The notes: a model not told the origin generated them from the sequence alone. Counted from the first letter of the stretch, positions 41,309 to 52,388 are shown. The stretch: DNA of 64,000 nucleotides from Micromonospora ureilytica (GCF_015751765.1 NZ_JADOTX010000001.1:2232001-2296000); one strand, 5' to 3'. A program made the numbers and translations.

Positions 41309-42682
41309 GTGTTGTCATCGGAGGTCGTGCTCAGCGGTCGCTACCGCTTGGACGAACGTGTCGCCACGGGCGGCATGGGCGACGTTTGGCGTGCCTCCGA
41401 CCTGATCCTCGGCCGGCAGGTCGCGGTCAAGGTTCTGCTGCCGGCGCTGGTGTCCGATCCCGACTTCATCGCCCGGTTCCGCGCCGAGGCCCGGATCATG
41501 GCGGCGCTGCGGCACCCCGGCATCGTGCAGGTCTTCGACTGCGGCGAGGACGACCTTCCCGGCGGTGGCCGGGCTGACTACCTCGTCATGGAGTTCGTCG
41601 CCGGCGAGCCGTTGTCCAAGCGGATCGAGGCGGCCGGGCGGCTCGACGTGGCCGAGACGATGTCGATCGTGGCCCAGGCGGCCGCGGCGCTCAACGCGGC
41701 GCATCGCGGGGGCATCGTGCACCGCGACGTCAAACCCAGCAACCTGCTGGTGCAGGAGGACGGCACTGTCGTCCTGGTGGACTTCGGCGTGGCCCGCTCC
41801 ACCGACATCACCAGCATCACCAGCACCAACGCGGTTCCGGGCACCGCGCTCTACATGGCTCCCGAGCAGGCCGCCGGCCGGCCGGTCAGCGGTGCCACCG
41901 ACATCTACGCCCTGGGCGCGGTCACCTACTGCTGCCTCACCGGCAGTCCGCCGTTCACGGGTGACAATCCGCTTCAGGTCGCCGTCCGGCACCTGGACGA
42001 CGAGCCGCCGGAGCTGCCGCACGACATTCCGGAGGCGGTCCGCGCCCTGGTGTCGCGTGCCCTGGCGAAGGATCCGCTGGAGCGGTTCTCCAGCGGATCG
42101 GCGATGTCCGAGGCCGCTCGGACGGCGGTCACCGGCGGCGAGCCACCGACGGCGATGGCCACGCCGGTCGCGCTGCGCGACGCTGGGCCGGGCACCCGCA
42201 CGGACGTGCCGGCCGGCGCGGCGGTGGCGAACAGGTCGCAGGCCGCGCGACGGCGAGGCCCGCTGGTCGGCGCGGCCGCAGCCATGCTTGTCGCGCTGGT
42301 CGGGCTCGGCGCGGCACTGGCCGCGACGCGCGACGCCGGCGGCGAGGACCCGGCGGTCAATCTGCCGACCACGTCGCCGACTGTGGCGCCGAGCGGCCCC
42401 GTCGAACTGCCCGCGGCGAACGAGCAGATCACCAGCGTCGAGCCGGGCCGGCCGAACCGGCCGAACGCCCCCGGCAACTCCCCGTCGGCCTCGGTCTCCG
42501 TGACGCCGAGCCTGCAGCCGAGCGAGACCGCCACCTCGCCGACGCCGACGGCGGCCGTCACCACGGGGGCGCCGACCGGTGCGCCGACGGCCACTGCGAC
42601 GGCGAGTGAACCTCCGCCGCCGTCCGACCCGCCCACCACCACTGGCGCGCCGGTCGAGCCGGAGGTGCCGGCCGGCGACTGA
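41309..42682 (+). CDS. Transmembrane Ser/Thr protein kinase
   Basis: The 457-aa Hanks-type kinase has the glycine loop VATGGMGDVW (18-27), Lys41 in VAVKVLLP, the catalytic HRDVKPSN near 137, DFG in VLVDFGVAR, and the APE motif in ALYMAPEQAAG. One membrane helix (LVGAAAAMLVALVGLGAALAA) near residue 320 is followed by a Pro/Thr/Ser-rich extracellular tail without PASTA repeats. The GTG at 41309 fits a leaderless promoter; a second GTG at 41327 is too close to GGAGG. It is divergent from the ECF sigma gene. Confidence 0.9.
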   Translation: MLSSEVVLSGRYRLDERVATGGMGDVWRASDLILGRQVAVKVLLPALVSDPDFIARFRAEARIMAALRHPGIVQVFDCGEDDLPGGGRADYLVMEFVAGEPLSKRIEAAGRLDVAETMSIVAQAAAALNAAHRGGIVHRDVKPSNLLVQEDGTVVLVDFGVARSTDITSITSTNAVPGTALYMAPEQAAGRPVSGATDIYALGAVTYCCLTGSPPFTGDNPLQVAVRHLDDEPPELPHDIPEAVRALVSRALAKDPLERFSSGSAMSEAARTAVTGGEPPTAMATPVALRDAGPGTRTDVPAGAAVANRSQAARRRGPLVGAAAAMLVALVGLGAALAATRDAGGEDPAVNLPTTSPTVAPSGPVELPAANEQITSVEPGRPNRPNAPGNSPSASVSVTPSLQPSETATSPTPTAAVTTGAPTGAPTATATASEPPPPSDPPTTTGAPVEPEVPAGD

Positions 42683-42807
42683 GCCGCCCCCCGGTCATCG
42701 ACCCCGGCAACCCCAACAGCACCGATATCCCCAAAACGGACTTACGTCGCCGAAGGCGCCTCTAGGCTCTCAGCAGGCCATTTACACCATCTGCTGCGGG
42801 AGCCTGG

Positions 42808-44070
42808 GTGAGCGCTGAAAAGCTGGTCGTCATCGGTCAGGGGTATGTCGGACTGCCACTGGCCATGCGGGCCGTCGAGGCGGGGTTCGACGTGATCGGC
42901 CTCGACGTCGACGTCGACCGGGTGAAGCGTCTCGCCTCCGGCGAATCGTTCGTCGAGGACATCCCGGCTGATCGGCTGGGCCGGGCGTTGGGCAGCGGCC
43001 GCTACCACCCCAGCACGGAGTACACCGACGCCGACGGGTTCGACATCTGCGTCATCACGGTGCCGACCCCGCTGCGCGACGGCACCCCGGACCTGAGCTT
43101 CGTCGAACAGGCCGGCATCGGTATCGGCCCGTACGTGCGCTCGGGCTGCACGGTGATCCTGGAATCGACCACGTACCCGGGCACCACCGAGGAACTGCTG
43201 CGCCCGCTTTTGGAGTCGGCCAGCGGTCTGACCAGCCCCGGCGACTTCCATCTCGGCTACAGCCCCGAGCGGATCGACCCGGGCAACCCGACCTGGCGAC
43301 TGGAGAACACCCCGAAGGTGGTCTCCGGTGTGGACCAGGCGTCGCTGGCCCGGGTGGACGAGTTCTACAAGCGCCTCGTGGAACAGACCGTACCTGTGGA
43401 CTCCACCCGCGTCGCCGAGCTGACCAAGCTGATCGAGAACACCTTCCGCCAGGTCAACATCGCACTGATCAACGAGCTGACCATGCTCTCGCATCACCTC
43501 GACATCGACGTCTGGCAGGCGATCGACGCCGCCTCGACCAAACCGTTCGGCTTCCTGCCGTTCCGGCCCGGCCCCGGCGTTGGCGGGCACTGCCTGCCGA
43601 TCGACCCGTGCTACCTGTCGTGGCAGGTCAAGCGCCGCCTCGGTCGGCAGTTCCGGTTCATCGAGCTGGCCAACGACGTCAACCACGAGATGCCCGAACA
43701 CGTCGCGCAGCGGATCATGGGAGGGCTGAACCGGGACGGCCGGGCCGTCAGCGGCGCCCGACTGCTGCTGCTCGGTCTGGCGTACAAGAAGAACACCGGC
43801 GACATGCGCGACTCCCCCGCCGTCGACGTGGCGCGCCGACTGCAGGCCCTCGGTGCCGAGGTGCACGCCGTCGAGCCCTACGCGGAGGCGCACCAGATCC
43901 CCGCCGGGGTCACAGTGGTCGGGCTCACCGAGCGGGAGGTGCGGGCGGCCGACGCGGTGGTGGTGGTCACCGACCATGACACCTTCGACTACGACCTGGT
44001 GGTCAAGCACGCCCGCTACGTCTTCGACACCCGCAACCGGTGCGTCGGCCCGATGGTCGAACGCCTGTAG
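42808..44070 (+). CDS. Nucleotide-sugar dehydrogenase (UDP-ManNAc/UDP-Glc type)
   Basis: The 420-aa NAD-dependent enzyme oxidises a UDP-sugar C6 hydroxyl to the uronic acid. The N-terminal Rossmann motif is VIGQGYVGLPLA. The central dimer helix contains ELTKLIENTFRQVNIALINE, and the catalytic cysteine is in GPGVGGHCLPIDP near residue 262. The C-terminal domain has LLLLGLAYKKNTGDMRDSP. The PIDPCYLSW wording resembles UDP-N-acetylmannosamine dehydrogenases (WecC) more than UDP-glucose dehydrogenase. It probably supplies a precursor for surface polysaccharide. The start is GTG. Confidence 0.88.
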   Translation: MSAEKLVVIGQGYVGLPLAMRAVEAGFDVIGLDVDVDRVKRLASGESFVEDIPADRLGRALGSGRYHPSTEYTDADGFDICVITVPTPLRDGTPDLSFVEQAGIGIGPYVRSGCTVILESTTYPGTTEELLRPLLESASGLTSPGDFHLGYSPERIDPGNPTWRLENTPKVVSGVDQASLARVDEFYKRLVEQTVPVDSTRVAELTKLIENTFRQVNIALINELTMLSHHLDIDVWQAIDAASTKPFGFLPFRPGPGVGGHCLPIDPCYLSWQVKRRLGRQFRFIELANDVNHEMPEHVAQRIMGGLNRDGRAVSGARLLLLGLAYKKNTGDMRDSPAVDVARRLQALGAEVHAVEPYAEAHQIPAGVTVVGLTEREVRAADAVVVVTDHDTFDYDLVVKHARYVFDTRNRCVGPMVERL

Positions 44071-44081
44071 ACCCGGCACCG

Positions 44082-44124
44082 CTGGCCGGTCCCGCCGCCC
44101 GGGGAAGATGGCGGGGCCGGCCGG
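44082..44124. terminator. Convergent terminator hairpin
   Basis: CTGGCCGGTCCCGCC (44082-44096) pairs with GGCGGGGCCGGCCGG (44110-44124) using G-U pairs. It lies between the dehydrogenase stop and the convergent permease stop at 44183. Confidence 0.7.
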
Positions 44125-44182
44125 CGGATGTCCGTCCGGTCGCCGGGCTCAGGCCCGGTCACGGTCGCCGACGGCGACCGGA

Positions 44183-46657
44183 TCACTGGTCGGCGAGCGC
44201 CTCGACGACCGGGCGGGACAGCGCCCGACGGGCCGGCAGCACCGAGCCGAGCAGGGCGGCCAGCACCGCGACGCCGAGGATCAGCCCGAGCTGACCGAGC
44301 GGCAGCACCACGTGGAAGTCGCCGCCGAGGCGGTCCAGCAGGGCCATCGTGGACGCGCTGACTCCGGTGCCGAGCCCGATGCCGAGCACCGCGCCGACCA
44401 GCGCCATCAGCACCGCCTCGACGGCGAGCACCGCCCGCATCCGCCCTCGGGTGAGCCCGACCGCCCGCAGCACGGCGTTCTCCCTGGTCCGTTCGACCAC
44501 CGACAGGCTCAGGGTGTTCGCCACGCCGACCAGGGCGATGACCACGGCCAGGCCGAGGAGCGCGGTGACCAGGGCGAGCAGCATGTCGACGGTGCCGGTG
44601 AGCATCTTCTTGTACGCGCCCTGGTCCATGAGGTTCACCGTCGGGTAACGGCCCAGCACGGCGGCGATCGCGTCGCGGGCCCGGTCGGGGCTCACCCCGG
44701 CGGCCGGGTCGATCTCGGCCAGGTAGCCCCGCTGGGCGGGGAAGAGCGCGGCGAAGTCCTGGTCGGACAAATCGATGACGTGACCTGCGGTCACCTCGCC
44801 GCCAGGGGTGTCGTCGGTGACCACGGCGGCCACCCGGAACGACAGGCCTTTGACGGTCACCGGGGAGCCGACCTGCCAGCCGCGTGCCCGTGCCAACTCG
44901 CGGTGTACCAGCACCTCCCCCGGCCCGACCCGGCCGGCGTCGCCGGCCAGCACCCCGCTCAGCGTCCGACCGACCAGCGCCGGGTGGGCCGCGCGGATCT
45001 CGACGTCGTCGACGACAGTCCTGCGTTGCTCGTGCACCACACCCAACTCGGGGCGGGAGGCGAGCTCACCGACAAGCGCGGCCGGCAGGTCCTGACCGAT
45101 TCCGCTGACCACGAAGTCGGTCCCGATCTGGGCGTCCACGCTGCGTTCGATGCCGTCCTTGGTGCTGCGCGCGCCAACCATGAACGCCGAAACCAGTCCG
45201 ATACCGATTACCAGCGCGGTGGCGGTCGCGGCGACCCGCCGCGGATTGCGCACCGTGTTGGAGACCGCCAGCTCACCGATGGTGCCGAGCGCGCGTCGTA
45301 GCGGCCAGCCGAACACCCGGGCCAGCGCCGGGACGAGCACCGGCCCGAACAGCACGATCCCGAAGAAGGTGAGCACCCCGCCGAGCGCCACCAGCAGCAA
45401 CTGACCGGCGCTGGCGGCGCCGGCCAGCGCGGCGACACCGACGGCGAGCACCACCGCGCCGACGATCAGTCGACCTCGGCCCGCACCCCGGCTCGGCTGC
45501 ACCGCGGCGTCGGTGAGCGCCGCCACCGGGGCGATCCGTGTGCCCCGCCAGGCCGGCAGCAGGGCGGAGCACACGGTGAGCCCGGTGCCCAGCAGCAGGC
45601 CGGTCAGCACTGTCGAACCGGTCACGGCCAGGCCACCGGTGATCGGCACGTCCAGTCGGGACAGCAGCAGCCGCAACCCGCCGGCGAGGGCCACCCCGAG
45701 CAGCACCCCGAGCGCGGAGGCGACCAGCCCCAGCACCGCCGACTCCAGCACTGTGGACCGGAAGACCTGTCCCCGGGTGGCGCCGATCAGACGCAGCAGC
45801 GCGGTCCGTCGGGTGCGCTGGGCCAGCACGATCGCGAAGGTGTTGGCGATCACGAAGCCGGCCACCACGATCGCGACCCCCACGAAGATCAACAAAAGCA
45901 TGCGGAACTGGTCCACGTTGCGGACCGCGTCCTCCACTGCCTCGTCGAGGATCTGCTGACGACTCTTCACTGTGGCTTCGGCGCCGGCCACGGCGCGTAC
46001 CTTCTCGGTCAGCGCCGCGACGTCGGCGCCCGGTCGGGCCGCCACCATGACGCGGCCGTAGCCCCGCTCGCCGGTGAGGGCCAACGCGTCCGGCCCGACC
46101 AGGCCGACGAACGGACCGCCGACATCGCGGGAGGTGCCTGCCACGTCCACGGTGCCGACCAGGGTGTACGGACGGGCCGCCCCGCCGGTGGCGCCGACCC
46201 GGACCGCCGCGCCGAGCGAAAAGCCCTGCTCGGCCGCCGTCGGCGCGTCGAGCACCACCTCCCCGGCCCGGTCGGGCAACCGGCCGGCCACCACGTCGTA
46301 CGAGCGCAGCGCGTCCTCGGTGGGGATGGCGACGAGCATGGTGAAGCCGAGCACCGGCCGACCGTCGGCGCCGACGATCCCGGCGGTGTTGGTCAGCTCA
46401 CCGGCTGCGGCGGCCACCCCGTCGACAGCCCGCACCCGGTCGACCAGGGCCGGGGGCAACACCTCGCGGCCGGCCGAGTAGACACCCAGGTCGGTGTGAC
46501 GGTCGAAGGTGCCGGCCCGCTCGTACGCCCCGGTCCGCATCCCGTCGACGAAGATCATCGTGCCGGCGACGAACGCGACGCCGAGCACGACGGCGAGCGC
46601 CGAGAGCAGCATGCGCACCGCCTCGGCACGCAACGAGCGCAGGGTCAGGCGGATCAT
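44183..46657 (-). CDS. FtsX-family ABC transporter permease (824 aa)
   Basis: The protein has a membrane helix near residues 15-35, then an external MacB-type domain, three helices, and the same arrangement again in the C-terminal half, ending PARRALSRPVVEALADQ. This is the double FtsX layout of lipoprotein-release or antimicrobial-resistance (MacB/LolC-like) permeases. No ATP-binding subunit gene adjoins it in the window; the next minus-strand genes upstream are a response regulator and histidine kinase. The ATPase must be encoded elsewhere or shared. The two-component pair is a plausible regulator. Confidence 0.87.
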   Translation of the reverse strand: MIRLTLRSLRAEAVRMLLSALAVVLGVAFVAGTMIFVDGMRTGAYERAGTFDRHTDLGVYSAGREVLPPALVDRVRAVDGVAAAAGELTNTAGIVGADGRPVLGFTMLVAIPTEDALRSYDVVAGRLPDRAGEVVLDAPTAAEQGFSLGAAVRVGATGGAARPYTLVGTVDVAGTSRDVGGPFVGLVGPDALALTGERGYGRVMVAARPGADVAALTEKVRAVAGAEATVKSRQQILDEAVEDAVRNVDQFRMLLLIFVGVAIVVAGFVIANTFAIVLAQRTRRTALLRLIGATRGQVFRSTVLESAVLGLVASALGVLLGVALAGGLRLLLSRLDVPITGGLAVTGSTVLTGLLLGTGLTVCSALLPAWRGTRIAPVAALTDAAVQPSRGAGRGRLIVGAVVLAVGVAALAGAASAGQLLLVALGGVLTFFGIVLFGPVLVPALARVFGWPLRRALGTIGELAVSNTVRNPRRVAATATALVIGIGLVSAFMVGARSTKDGIERSVDAQIGTDFVVSGIGQDLPAALVGELASRPELGVVHEQRRTVVDDVEIRAAHPALVGRTLSGVLAGDAGRVGPGEVLVHRELARARGWQVGSPVTVKGLSFRVAAVVTDDTPGGEVTAGHVIDLSDQDFAALFPAQRGYLAEIDPAAGVSPDRARDAIAAVLGRYPTVNLMDQGAYKKMLTGTVDMLLALVTALLGLAVVIALVGVANTLSLSVVERTRENAVLRAVGLTRGRMRAVLAVEAVLMALVGAVLGIGLGTGVSASTMALLDRLGGDFHVVLPLGQLGLILGVAVLAALLGSVLPARRALSRPVVEALADQ

Positions 46658-46804
46658 GCGGAGCTCCCGGTGCAGGTGGCGGATCAGACCCCTCCGACGC
46701 TAGGGCCGGCACCGGTCAGTCGATCTCCACCTGCGCGCTCGACCTGCCTGCGCCCCGGGTCGCGGTGCGCCCGCCGGCGGCTACGACCCAGGTCGTACGC
46801 GGTG

Positions 46805-47470
46805 TCATCCGCCGGGCGTGACCAGCCCGCTCTCGTACGCCAGGACCACCGCCTGGACCCGGTCGCGCAGCTGGAGCTTCGCCAGGATCCGTCCGACGTG
46901 GGTCTTCACCGTCGCGTCGGCCACGTGCACCCGGGCGGCGATCTCCGCGTTGGACAGCCCCTGGGCGACAAGCAGCAGCACCTCCCGTTCCCGTTCGGTG
47001 AGCTGCGCGAGCCGAGGGTCGGCGCTCGGGGCGGCGCCGAGCTGCCCCGCGAACCGGTCCAGCAGGCGTCGGGTGATCGACGGGGCCACCACCGAGTCGC
47101 CCTGGGCCACCACCCGGATCGCGGCCAGCAGCTCCTCCGGCGGGACGTTCTTGAGTAGGAAGCCGCTCGCCCCGGCCTGCAGGGCCGCGAACGCGTCCGC
47201 CTCGGTGTCGAAGGTGGTCAGCACCAGCACGCGGGGGCCACCCGCGGGTCGCTCGGCGCACAGTCGCCGGGTCGCCTCCACCCCGTCCATGGTGGGCATC
47301 CGGATGTCCATCACGACCACGTCGGCCTCGGTGCGGGCGAGCACCCGCAGGGCGTCCGCGCCGTCGATCGCCTCCCCGACGACCTCCAGGTCGGGCTGGG
47401 AGTCCAGCACCATTCGGAACCCGGCGCGGACCAGCGCCTGGTCGTCCACGATCACTACCCGGACCGTCAT
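46805..47470 (-). CDS. NarL/FixJ-type response regulator
   Basis: The 221-aa regulator has a receiver domain with the acidic pair DD (9-10), phospho-acceptor Asp55 in VVMDIRMP, Thr in VLTTFD and Lys in FLLKNVPPE. The LuxR-type helix-turn-helix is LTEREREVLLLVAQGLSNAEIA near residues 150-170. Its start overlaps the histidine kinase stop, so they form a coupled pair. It probably regulates the adjacent FtsX-type permease. Confidence 0.93.
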   Translation of the reverse strand: MTVRVVIVDDQALVRAGFRMVLDSQPDLEVVGEAIDGADALRVLARTEADVVVMDIRMPTMDGVEATRRLCAERPAGGPRVLVLTTFDTEADAFAALQAGASGFLLKNVPPEELLAAIRVVAQGDSVVAPSITRRLLDRFAGQLGAAPSADPRLAQLTEREREVLLLVAQGLSNAEIAARVHVADATVKTHVGRILAKLQLRDRVQAVVLAYESGLVTPGG

Positions 47471-48687
47471 GCCGCGATCACCTCCGTTGCCGGCTCTGAC
47501 GGTAGCGGCAGCCGAACCTCGACCTGCCAGCCCCCGGTCAGCCGGGGACCGGCGGCGAGGCTGCCGTCGTACACCGTCACCCGTTCCCGCATGCCGAGCA
47601 GGCCGTGACCGCCGGACGGCGCCGGGCTGACCAGCGGGCGGCCGCGACCGTCGTCGACCACCCGGACCACGACGGCCTCGGCGGTGTACGACAGGACGAC
47701 CTCGACGCGGGCTCCGACGCCGGCGTGCTTGAGCGCGTTGGTCAGCGCCTCCTGCACCACCCGGTAGACGGTCAGCTCCAGGCCCGGCGGCAGGGCCGGT
47801 GGCGTATCGGTGACAGTGCTGCGGATGTGCAGGCCGGCGTCGTCGAACCGGGCCAGCAGGTCCGGCAACTCGGCCAGGGCGAGGCGCCGGTGCTCGGGGT
47901 CGGCCGCCACCGCCAACCCGTCGGCCCCGTCCGCGCCGGACGGCCCGGCGTCGCGCAGGACGCCGACCAGCCGGCGCATCTCCTCCAGCGCCTGCCGGCC
48001 GGTGTCCGCGACCACCTTCACGGCGGTACGGGCCTGGGCGGGGTCGCGGTCGAGCATGAACCGGGCGCCGTCCGCCTGGACGATCATCACGGCCATGCTG
48101 TGGGCGACCACGTCGTGCAGCTCACGAGCGATCCGGGTGCGTTCCTCGGCGACCGCCGCCCGGGACTCGGCCTCCCGCTCGCGTTCCAGGGTCGTGGCCC
48201 GCTCCTCGAGGCTGAGCACGTAGAGCCGGCGGGTCCGCACGTTCAGCGCGACCAACCACACCGCGCCGGTGACCAGCGCGTACCACAGCGCGGTCACCCA
48301 CCACTGGATGACGTTGGGGGTCTGCGCGGCGGCCAGCAGCACACCGACGGCCGCGACCGCGCCGGCCAGTACGCCGTCGCGAAGCCGTTCGCCGTACTTC
48401 ACCACGCTGTAGAGCGCGATCAGGACGGCGACGTCGTAGACGAGCGGGCCCCACTCGGCGATCACCTGGATCAGGGCGAGCGCCGCGACCGCCACCGTCA
48501 CCACGCTCGGGTGGGTGCGGCGGAACAGCAGCGCCACCGCCATTCCCACACCGACCAGGGTGGCCGCCCAGCCGCCGGGTTGGCTCACCGCCGCGGTCAG
48601 GCTGACCAGCGCCACCAGGGCGGCGACGGCCACGTCGAAGGCGACGCCGCGCAGCGGGCGACCGAACAGGGTGCGTCTCACGGTCAC
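47467..48687 (-). CDS. HisKA_3-type sensor histidine kinase
   Basis: The 406-aa kinase has four or five membrane helices in the first 150 residues and a short coiled linker (EREREAESRAAVAEERTR). The phosphorylation site His191 is in RIARELHDVVAHSM. The ATPase domain has VVQEALTNALKHA and VVRVVDDGRG, then GHGLLGMRERV. It lacks an extended extracellular domain, typical of intramembrane-sensing actinobacterial kinases. It overlaps the response regulator gene by 4 bp. Confidence 0.92.
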   Translation of the reverse strand: MTVRRTLFGRPLRGVAFDVAVAALVALVSLTAAVSQPGGWAATLVGVGMAVALLFRRTHPSVVTVAVAALALIQVIAEWGPLVYDVAVLIALYSVVKYGERLRDGVLAGAVAAVGVLLAAAQTPNVIQWWVTALWYALVTGAVWLVALNVRTRRLYVLSLEERATTLEREREAESRAAVAEERTRIARELHDVVAHSMAVMIVQADGARFMLDRDPAQARTAVKVVADTGRQALEEMRRLVGVLRDAGPSGADGADGLAVAADPEHRRLALAELPDLLARFDDAGLHIRSTVTDTPPALPPGLELTVYRVVQEALTNALKHAGVGARVEVVLSYTAEAVVVRVVDDGRGRPLVSPAPSGGHGLLGMRERVTVYDGSLAAGPRLTGGWQVEVRLPLPSEPATEVIAA

Positions 48688-48730
48688 CCAGCGTACGTGG
48701 CGGGTGGGCGGACGCCTGTCGCGTGACCGG

Positions 48731-49438
48731 TCAGGGTGGGGTGAGTTCGCGCAGGCGGGCGATCTCGACGGCCTGCTCGGTGGCGAGCGAGGTGGCGAGC
48801 TCGTTGAGGGTGGGGTCGAGGCCGACCGAGAGCAGGTCGGTGGCCATGGTCACCGCGCCCTGGTGGTGCTCGCTCATCATGCGCACGAAGAGCCTGTCGA
48901 ACTCCGTGCCACGGGCGTCGGTCAGCTGGCGCATCGCCTCGGGCGACTGCATGCCGCGCATCCCGCTGTGGTCGTGCCCGGGCGCCGACGGCGGCAGACC
49001 GCGGGTGCTGAGCCAGGTGCGCAGGACGGCGATCTCCGGGCCCTGCCCGGCCCTGATCCGGTCGGCGTAGGCCCGGATGCGGGGATCGGACGCCCGCTCG
49101 TCGGCCAGCGCGGTCATCTCCAGCGCCTGTTCGTGGTGCGGGATCATCATCTGGACGTAGACGGTGTCCAGGGCGTTGAAGCGGGGCGGGCTGTCGTCGC
49201 GGACCTCGTGGGCGGGCCGGGTGACAGCTGCCTCCCCCGGTCGGCCGGGAACGATCACCGGCGGCGGCTCGGGGCCGGTCGGGGTGGGCGACGGGCTGGC
49301 CGACGCCGGGCTGGGCGACGTCGTCGCGGCAGCCGATCGGGGCGAGTCGCCGGTGGCCCGGACGGCCACCACCACGAACACCGTAAGGACGACCATCGTT
49401 ATGACGACGATCAGTAACCGGCCACGTCGGACAGTCAT
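48731..49438 (-). CDS. DUF305-domain exported protein
   Basis: The 235-aa protein has an N-terminal membrane anchor or signal (LLIVVITMVVLTVFVVVAV) and a Ser/Pro linker. A DUF305 (ferritin-like four-helix) domain carries the paired MMIPHHEQALEMT and MMSEHHQGAVTMA motifs, with DHSGM between. The His-His and Met residues are typical of this family, in which copper or other metal binding is often suspected. It is divergent from an LVIVD-repeat gene around a CRP-like site. Confidence 0.9.
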   Translation of the reverse strand: MTVRRGRLLIVVITMVVLTVFVVVAVRATGDSPRSAAATTSPSPASASPSPTPTGPEPPPVIVPGRPGEAAVTRPAHEVRDDSPPRFNALDTVYVQMMIPHHEQALEMTALADERASDPRIRAYADRIRAGQGPEIAVLRTWLSTRGLPPSAPGHDHSGMRGMQSPEAMRQLTDARGTEFDRLFVRMMSEHHQGAVTMATDLLSVGLDPTLNELATSLATEQAVEIARLRELTPP

Positions 49439-49497
49439 GCCGCACCCCCCTCAGGTCGAGGTCGCAGCGATCTTATCGATTGATGAGTCCACTTTAA

Positions 49498-49513
49498 TGT
49501 GACCCAGGTCACA
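49498..49513. promoter_or_regulatory. CRP/FNR-family operator (TGTGA-N6-TCACA)
   Basis: TGTGACCCAGGTCACA is a perfect match to the CRP consensus TGTGA-N6-TCACA and is itself a perfect inverted repeat. It lies between the divergent DUF305 and LVIVD genes, about 60 bp from one start and 66 bp from the other. A Crp/GlxR-type regulator could control both. Confidence 0.75.
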
Positions 49514-49578
49514 TCGATGAAGTCCGACGGTCGGTAAGGTACCGGACATCGCCATCCCCCTTTCGAAGGGCGTCGCCG

Positions 49579-51027
<1,449 letters not shown>

Positions 51028-51043
51028 AACCGACGCGCCATCC

Positions 51044-51074
51044 GGGCCCGGTCCCTCGTCGAGGGGCCGGGCCC
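51044..51074 (+). terminator. Terminator of the LVIVD gene
   Basis: GGGCCCGGTCCCTC pairs with GAGGGGCCGGGCCC around the loop GTC, 17 bp after the stop, with one G-U pair. Confidence 0.85.
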
Positions 51075-51176
51075 GACCGCGTCGGCCGCCGCTCGGCCGC
51101 ACACCGTCGGTGGGGCCCGTCACCTGGGCGGGGGTTGCGGTCCGGCTGGTCGGAGGCTGTGCCAACGTGAGCAGAT

Positions 51177-52388
51177 GTGAAGACCGCAGCCCCGCCCGAG
51201 CCCAGCGTGCGCTGGCGCCCGCACCCGCTCGACCTGGTGGCGGTCGTCCTCGCCGTGGCCGGGGCCGCCTGCGCGCTGAGCGGGCTGCTGCCCCACGCGG
51301 AGACCACCGCGACCCTGCACCGGATCCTGCCGCTGCTGCTCTTCCTCGGCACCGTGATCGTGCTCGCCGAGCTGACCGCCGTCGCCGGTGTCTTCGACGT
51401 GCTGGCCAGCCGGCTGGCCATCGCCACCCGGGGCAGTTGGGTGGCCCTGTTCCTGCTCTGCGGCGGCCTGGCCACGGTGACCACCCTCGTGCTCAACCTC
51501 GACACCACCGCCGTGCTGCTCACCCCGGTGCTGCTCGCGCTGGCCCGTAACCTGCGCGTCCCCGCCGCCCCGCTCGCGGTCACCACCGTCTGGCTGGCGA
51601 ACACCGCCAGCCTGCTGCTGCCGGTGTCGAACCTGACCAACCTGCTGGCCGCCGACCGGGTCGGACTGTCACCCCTGGCGTACGCCGAGCGGATGGCACT
51701 ACCGCAGCTCGCCGCGGTGGCGGTCACCATGGCGCTGCTCTGGTACGCCTGGTGGCGGCGCGAGCGGCCGGTCGGAGGACGATTCGTCCCGCCGGCCCGG
51801 CACGTGCCGGCCGATCCGGTGCTGCACCGCACCGCCCTCGCCGGCTGCCTGCTCTTCGTCGCCGGCATCCTCGCCGGGGTGGAGATCGAGTTCGCCTCCA
51901 CCGTCGCGCTCGCGTTGGTGCTGCTCGGCTTCGTGGTCCGGTCCCCCGCCGCGCTGCGCCCCGGGCTGGTGCCCGTACGGCTGCTGCTCTTCGTCACCGG
52001 GCTCTTCCTCGTCGTGCAGACCCTCGGCCGGCACGGGCTGGACGACCTGGTGGGCGGCCTGCTCGGCGCCGACGGCGGGGCGCTGGGCGCGCTGCGCGCG
52101 GGTAGCACGGGCGCGCTGCTGTCCAACACGGTGAACAACCTCCCCGCCTACCTGGCCGGCGAGTCGGTGCTGCCGTCCGGCGACCACACCCGCCTGCTGG
52201 CCCTGCTGATCGGCACCAATGTCGGCCCGCTGGCGGCCCCCTGGGCGTCACTGGCCACCCTGCTGTGGTTCGAGCGGTGCCGGGCGGCCGGGGTGAGCGT
52301 GCCGGTGACCCGGTTCGTGCTGACCAGCACCGTGCTCGCGATCACCGGCACGCTCGCCGCGGTCGGCGCGTTGCTGCTGGTGAGCTGA
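51177..52388 (+). CDS. SLC13/ArsB-type membrane permease
   Basis: The 403-aa protein has about ten hydrophobic helices. The signature stretches LNLDTTAVLLTPVLLALAR and LLSNTVNNLPAYLAGE correspond to the two helical-hairpin/re-entrant motifs (with SNLTN and NTVNN) of the ion-transporter superfamily that includes ArsB and citrate carriers. The substrate is not deducible. The start is GTG at 51177. The next gene, on the opposite strand, ends 80 bp after it. Confidence 0.82.
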   Translation: MKTAAPPEPSVRWRPHPLDLVAVVLAVAGAACALSGLLPHAETTATLHRILPLLLFLGTVIVLAELTAVAGVFDVLASRLAIATRGSWVALFLLCGGLATVTTLVLNLDTTAVLLTPVLLALARNLRVPAAPLAVTTVWLANTASLLLPVSNLTNLLAADRVGLSPLAYAERMALPQLAAVAVTMALLWYAWWRRERPVGGRFVPPARHVPADPVLHRTALAGCLLFVAGILAGVEIEFASTVALALVLLGFVVRSPAALRPGLVPVRLLLFVTGLFLVVQTLGRHGLDDLVGGLLGADGGALGALRAGSTGALLSNTVNNLPAYLAGESVLPSGDHTRLLALLIGTNVGPLAAPWASLATLLWFERCRAAGVSVPVTRFVLTSTVLAITGTLAAVGALLLVS

